In this document: one piece after another, positions 59,600 to 64,000 of the stretch | Layout: the number at the start of each line of letters is the position of its first letter | Numbering within the stretch: position 1 is the stretch's first letter | NCBI GenBank assembly: GCA_964541755.1 | Contig: CAZIRF010000002.1 | Location: 84,557-148,556 of the forward strand | From: CAZIRF01 sp964541755 | Lineage (GTDB): Bacteria > Spirochaetota > Spirochaetia > Treponematales > Breznakiellaceae | Length of the DNA stretch: 64,000 nt | Direction of reading: 5' to 3' | Translations under genes and position numbers: made by a program | The notes under the pieces: model-generated | Seen by the model: the letters and a program-made list of their open reading frames with translations, nothing else | What the model was told of the DNA's origin: nothing | Database searches by the model: none

Positions 59600-62500
59600 T
59601 ACATATTCCCCTCGCCTACACCAAGAAAAACCGCGGCTTCAATGTTTCAAAACGCATAGCCCGTATGGAATTTCACGTCGCAAAATCGGTACGTGATGAT
59701 ATTCAGTGTGATAAAGAACTCTTCTCGCTTACCGGAAATGTTATTTTGGCTGATTTCAAGACTGTCCGTGAATTTACCCAGGCACTCAATGCAAAAACGA
59801 ATCCCATCACCCACCCCGAAGCGATGATCCGTGCGGGCGATCTCAACGCGATGGGCCTTATAGATGAGATCTTGCATTACATGACAGCACTCTATCGTGA
59901 GAGCAACGCAATCACGCTATTTGACGAGCTCTTGCAGCATCTCGAAGAAAAGCACGGGGAAGCTGCCATCGATGCCCTCCTTGTGCAATTTTGCACCGAA
60001 TTTCCCCCAAAAGATGTTTACCAGGGAATTCAAACGCCACGTGCATGGCTCGATCGAAAGAGTGGCGACGAAAGTCACCGGGCCCTTGCCCTTGAGGAGC
60101 TCATGCTCCTCAAGCTTGCAAACCTCAATCCCGCATTTTCTCCTTTCCTGCGCCTCTTCGATGAAAAAAAACTCTCAAAAAACCCACTATATAAAACTGT
60201 TTGCAAGGACTTGGAAGCTTTTCTGGCAAATAAACCGCCATTTGCCCCCTTTGACCAGAATCTCTGGGATCTCCTGCGCAGCCCTGCCATTGCCGTACCA
60301 GACTCGCTTGATGGTCAACTGGATTATATTCGAACGCACTGGGGTTCACTCCTAGGCGACTTTCTCATGCGCATACTCACCGGCCTCGATGTTATTCGTG
60401 AAGAACACAAGCCCTCCTTTTTCGGCCCCGGCCCCCAGAAATCATACGTCTATGACGACCTTCAAAGCGAGTATGAAAACTTCTCACCAGACAAGGATTG
60501 GATGCCCAAAACAGTTCTCATTGCCAAAAGCACCCTTGTCTGGCTTGATCAGCTCTCGAAAAAATACGGACGCCCCATAGATCGTCTCGACCTCATTCCG
60601 GACGAAGAGCTCGACGATCTCACCCGCCGTGGTTTTACCGGCCTGTGGCTCATCGGGCTCTGGGAACGCAGTACGGCAAGTCGTGAAATCAAGCAGCGTT
60701 GCGGCAATCCCGAAGCTGCAGCCAGCGCTTACAGTCTTCACGACTATGACATAGCCGGAGAATTGGGCAGCTGGCAATCACTCGAAAACCTCAAGGCGCG
60801 CTGCTGGTTTCGCGGCATTCGCTTGGGGTCCGATATGGTCCCCAACCATACCGGTATCGATTCCCGCTGGGTCGTGGAACACCCGGATCGATTCCTCCAA
60901 CTCTCGTGGCCGCCCTTTCCCACATACAGCTTTAACGGACCAAACCTGTCCCATTGTGAAGGCATCGGCATTTACCTTGAGGACCACTACTATTCGCGAA
61001 CAGACGCCGCCGTTGTCTTCAAACGCGTGGATTTTAACAGTGGGGACACCCGCTACATATATCACGGTAACGACGGCACCTCCATGCCCTGGAATGATAC
61101 CGCTCAAATTGACTTTCTCAATCCAGAGGCCCGTGAAGCGGTCATCTCGACCATTGTAGGCGTCTGCAAACAATTCCCCATCGTTCGATTCGATGCCGCC
61201 ATGACCCTCGCCAAAAAGCATATACAACGCCTCTGGTTCCCCGAACCCGGTCACGGAGGCGACATAGCCAGTCGTGCAGAACACGGCGTTCCCCGCGACG
61301 AGTTCAACAGGCTCATGCCCAACGAGTTTTGGCGCGAAGTCGTCGACCGTTGCGCAATAGAAGCACCAGACACCCTTCTTTTGGCCGAAGCATTTTGGAT
61401 GATGGAAGGCTATTTCGTCCGTACCCTCGGCATGCACCGCGTCTATAATTCCGCCTTTATGAACATGCTCAAAATGGAGGAAAACGCCAAATACCGGGCA
61501 ACCATCAAGAACACCATCGAATTCGATCCCGAAATCCTCAAACGCTTTGTCAATTTCATGAATAACCCCGATGAAGATACCGCTGTCGCACAATTTGGCA
61601 AGGGCGACAAGTATTTCGGGGTGTGTACCCTCATGGTTACCATGCCCGGTCTGCCCATGTTCGGACATGGGCAGGTAGAAGGCTATGAAGAAAAATACGG
61701 GATGGAATACCGCAAGGCCTATCATGACGAACAACCCGACTCCTGGCTCATTGATCGCCATGAAAGAGAAATTTTCCCCCTCATGAAACGTCGCTACCTC
61801 TTTTCCGGTAGCGACAATTTTCGCCTTTATGACCTTACGTCATCTGATGGAAACATCCACGAACACGTCTTCGCCTATTCCAATCGAAGCGAAAACGAGC
61901 GAGCCCTTGTCTTTTACAATAATGCTTTTACCGAGGCCTCCGGGTGGATACACACCAGTTCACCAACCCTTCTCAAACAGAGCGCCGACAACAAAAAACT
62001 TGTTCAAGAGGATTTCTTGACCGCCTTGAACGTACAATCAGCTCCCGGCGAATTCATTCTCTTCTACGAGATGCGTGCCCAGCTCTGGTATATTCGTCGT
62101 CGCAATTCGCTTGAAAATGATGGCCTGTACGTCTCTCTTTCCGGATACCAATCACAAGTGTTCCTCAACTGGCAAGCCCTTGAAGACAACGAATACGGCC
62201 ATTGGAGCCGACTCTGCCAAGAGCTCGATGGACGAGGCGTAGAAAACCTGAACCATGCATTCGAAGACCTTTTCCTCCACGATTTGCACAACGCCTTTTC
62301 CAAGCTCTTTTCCAGGGAATTCTGCGCTTTTGTTTCAGGTATCAATACTGATAGCGATTCCTCGACCCCGGTCACCGAAAAGAGAGCAGCCAAAACGCCA
62401 ATAGCAAAACAGCTGGAATCCTTCTACCCGGCGTTTGCACGCCTCGCGCGTACGGCTCACCACTTTATCGAAGGAGCCAAAGGGAATTGGAAAGCCTTTC

Positions 62501-63327
62501 CACCCGCGCTCACCCATGAAGGGCGACCCTTCATCGATTCTTGGAAACGCTTCTGCCTCAATACCATGGAGACCCAAAACGTGCTCGCAGAACAGGCTTT
62601 TAGCCCCGGTATTACACAAGCATTGGCCCTCTGGCCCATTCTGGCTATCATGCGCGATATTGCTGCCGGAGAACGACCCGGCCAAGATGGGTATACCCTC
62701 TTCCGCCACTGGCACCTGGATCGAAAACTTACCGAGATCTTTATAAGTCAAGGCAATAGCCTGGAGGAAAGCTGGCGTATTGTCCGGATCATGGAAGCTT
62801 GGCTCAAATTGACAGAACCGTTGAGTTCCCCCAAAACATTGAAAACTGCGTTCCTGTCCTTCCTTGCAGATGACAACACTCGCGACATATTGGGAATCAA
62901 TCTTTTCGACAATACTCTCTGGTTTAACAAGGAACGCTTTATGAGCTGTATGGAAATAGGTCTTTTCCTCTACCGTACAGATTGCAACGAGCCCTCTACA
63001 GATCAAAAACAGTCTCTCGATCAATCCGATACCCGGACCGCCGTTATCAAAGGCGCCGGTTCACGAACCAACAAAAACCAAAAGAAACCAGAGCCCGATT
63101 TCCACCGCAGTGAACCAATCATACTTGATCTGCAACAATCGCCCGGGATTCCCGAAGCCCCAGACAAGGTCGATTACAATAATCGAAAAAAATCCTCGCT
63201 TTCTGTCGAAAAGAAACTTGTCGCAGCTCTTACCGCCTCTGCATATCGACTGGAAACACTGGAGGAGGTGCTCTTCCCTCAAAAATCGACAAAAAAAGCC
63301 GTCAAGAAGGGCACGCCCCGGCAATAA
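59596..63327 (+). CDS. Very large GH13 (alpha-amylase clan) glucan-active protein
   Basis: 1243 residues. An N-terminal region of ~300 residues matches nothing I know. The GH13 barrel follows (about 310-780) with DMVPNHTG, the nucleophile Asp in VRFDAAM (about 532), the acid/base Glu in LLAEAFW (about 598) and the third Asp in NNPDEDT (about 658). The usual NHD reads NPD. A ~250-residue C-terminal helical region and a basic, low-complexity tail (about 1050-1190) end it. No signal peptide. Coupled to malQ by a 4-base overlap, it likely acts on intracellular glycogen or maltodextrin. Its stop overlaps convergent thrC by 26 bases. Confidence 0.85.
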   Translation: MIHIPLAYTKKNRGFNVSKRIARMEFHVAKSVRDDIQCDKELFSLTGNVILADFKTVREFTQALNAKTNPITHPEAMIRAGDLNAMGLIDEILHYMTALYRESNAITLFDELLQHLEEKHGEAAIDALLVQFCTEFPPKDVYQGIQTPRAWLDRKSGDESHRALALEELMLLKLANLNPAFSPFLRLFDEKKLSKNPLYKTVCKDLEAFLANKPPFAPFDQNLWDLLRSPAIAVPDSLDGQLDYIRTHWGSLLGDFLMRILTGLDVIREEHKPSFFGPGPQKSYVYDDLQSEYENFSPDKDWMPKTVLIAKSTLVWLDQLSKKYGRPIDRLDLIPDEELDDLTRRGFTGLWLIGLWERSTASREIKQRCGNPEAAASAYSLHDYDIAGELGSWQSLENLKARCWFRGIRLGSDMVPNHTGIDSRWVVEHPDRFLQLSWPPFPTYSFNGPNLSHCEGIGIYLEDHYYSRTDAAVVFKRVDFNSGDTRYIYHGNDGTSMPWNDTAQIDFLNPEAREAVISTIVGVCKQFPIVRFDAAMTLAKKHIQRLWFPEPGHGGDIASRAEHGVPRDEFNRLMPNEFWREVVDRCAIEAPDTLLLAEAFWMMEGYFVRTLGMHRVYNSAFMNMLKMEENAKYRATIKNTIEFDPEILKRFVNFMNNPDEDTAVAQFGKGDKYFGVCTLMVTMPGLPMFGHGQVEGYEEKYGMEYRKAYHDEQPDSWLIDRHEREIFPLMKRRYLFSGSDNFRLYDLTSSDGNIHEHVFAYSNRSENERALVFYNNAFTEASGWIHTSSPTLLKQSADNKKLVQEDFLTALNVQSAPGEFILFYEMRAQLWYIRRRNSLENDGLYVSLSGYQSQVFLNWQALEDNEYGHWSRLCQELDGRGVENLNHAFEDLFLHDLHNAFSKLFSREFCAFVSGINTDSDSSTPVTEKRAAKTPIAKQLESFYPAFARLARTAHHFIEGAKGNWKAFPPALTHEGRPFIDSWKRFCLNTMETQNVLAEQAFSPGITQALALWPILAIMRDIAAGERPGQDGYTLFRHWHLDRKLTEIFISQGNSLEESWRIVRIMEAWLKLTEPLSSPKTLKTAFLSFLADDNTRDILGINLFDNTLWFNKERFMSCMEIGLFLYRTDCNEPSTDQKQSLDQSDTRTAVIKGAGSRTNKNQKKPEPDFHRSEPIILDLQQSPGIPEAPDKVDYNNRKKSSLSVEKKLVAALTASAYRLETLEEVLFPQKSTKKAVKKGTPRQ

Positions 63328-64000
63328 GAGTCTCCAAGGCCTCGAGTTGCACCGGAATGGTCGCAACCGGGGCCGAAACTTGCTGATACGCTGCCAGCTG
63401 CTCGGGGATATCCACGGTAATACCCAGGATATCCTCGAGTTCCTTTGCTTTCCGGGCAGGATGCCCGGTAGATAAAACCACCACATGGCCGTCTTCAAGA
63501 TCATTTTTAAGGACTTGTCGCGCAGCCGCGTAGGCAACAGCCGTATGTGGATCTATCAATCTTCCAAATTTCTCGTATACCTCGATAATCGCCTCTCGCG
63601 TCTCGGTATCACTTATGGTTCGAGGAATAACCATGTTTCGCATAACCGAAGGCGATTCAGCGTAAAAAGAAGCCATTCGCTCATAATTAGTCGGCTTGCC
63701 AACATCCATGGAAGAAGACAAGGTGCGTATTGCTTCTCCGGGAACAAAGGATTGCCCCTTAAAGAAGGGACCAAAACTGTTATTGGCATTCATGGCCGCA
63801 ATAAATCCATTTACCGGCATCCCGAATTTCCAGGCATAAAGGCCGGCTATCAAGTTCCCGAAGTTTCCGGACGGAACACTAAAAAGCAAATCTCCATGAA
63901 CCTGTTTCTTGAGCATGATAAACGAGTACAAATAGTAGAAGGACTGCGGTAGAAGACGTCCAATATTGATGGTATTGGCACTCGTTAAAGAATACCGGTC
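63302..64000 (-). CDS. thrC: Threonine synthase (partial, 5' part outside window)
   Basis: The C-terminal ~232 residues are visible, with no start in the window. The frame reads SLTSANTINIGRLLPQSFYY, VPSGNFGNLIAGLYAWKFG and NNSFGPFFKGQSFVPG, typical of PLP-dependent threonine synthase, which converts O-phosphohomoserine to threonine. The PLP-binding lysine lies outside the window. The gene end overlaps the GH13 gene by 26 bases. Confidence 0.93.
   Translation of the reverse strand, partial: DRYSLTSANTINIGRLLPQSFYYLYSFIMLKKQVHGDLLFSVPSGNFGNLIAGLYAWKFGMPVNGFIAAMNANNSFGPFFKGQSFVPGEAIRTLSSSMDVGKPTNYERMASFYAESPSVMRNMVIPRTISDTETREAIIEVYEKFGRLIDPHTAVAYAAARQVLKNDLEDGHVVVLSTGHPARKAKELEDILGITVDIPEQLAAYQQVSAPVATIPVQLEALETLIAGACPS

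Noticed and set aside
1..64000. CRISPR arrays, tRNA/rRNA genes, transposases, integrases
   Set aside because: No regular repeats with spacers, no tRNA-like cloverleaf cores and no transposase or integrase domains were seen.

Overview
The window reads as chromosome of a spirochaete-like bacterium (Treponema/Spirochaeta group). This is inferred from gene content: an hprK-ptsH pair with no sugar-PTS permease, several lipoproteins and export-signal proteins, a small cold-shock-type RRM protein, PflX- and TraB-type genes, and many carbohydrate-active enzymes. No rRNA, tRNA, IS element, prophage or CRISPR array was seen. Genes are dense, in short operons on both strands. The left ~28 kb looks more GC-rich than the ~28.8-57 kb part.

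Layout. 1-3.9 kb (-): partner-switching cassette of two SpoIIE/RsbU-type phosphatases and a STAS protein (cut by the window edge). 4-8.2 kb (-): grpE-dnaK-dnaJ with promoter and terminator. 8.2-10.5 kb (-): metA, luxS and mtnN (methionine, autoinducer-2 and SAH recycling). 10.7-14.5 kb (+): large lipoprotein plus an exported, probably outer-membrane partner. 14.6-16 kb (-): remains of a SpoU-type RNA methyltransferase, a thioesterase and ung. 16-24 kb: hemicellulose enzymes (GH2 beta-mannosidase, GH36 alpha-galactosidase, GH115 alpha-glucuronidase-like). 24.2-25.1 kb: RRM gene with a long leader, then a GC-rich intergenic element. 25.1-28.7 kb (-): TPR lipoprotein, DHH phosphoesterase, TraB protein. 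28.8-33.2 kb: an unrecognised membrane-anchored protein convergent with a GatB/asparaginase fusion. 33.3-39.3 kb (+): hprK-ptsH-histidine kinase-NtrC-type regulator-lexA-holA, a tight operon. 39.3-46.2 kb (-): antiporter with a C-terminal PTS EIIA domain, then ppk1, ppx and a ROK sugar kinase. 46.3-50 kb: GH63-like hydrolase, the redox repressor rex with its own operator, and serA. 50-56 kb: HEAT-repeat protein, lipoprotein, GH5 glycosidase, lytic transglycosylase, ptsN and a small unknown protein. 56.2-64 kb: a candidate structured RNA, pflX, malQ, a very large GH13 protein and partial thrC.

How the parts fit together. HprK, HPr, PtsN and the antiporter-EIIA fusion form most of a regulatory (non-transport) PTS. 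The glycosidases, malQ, GH13 and ROK kinase suggest life on plant or storage polysaccharides, with Rex sensing NADH. ppk1-ppx next to a sugar kinase links polyphosphate to sugar metabolism. The most unusual items are the single-chain GatB/GatD-like fusion, a recurring promoter layout that places the start codon 6-9 bases after the -10 box with no ribosome binding site (probable leaderless mRNAs), and the candidate RNA at about 56.2-56.4 kb.
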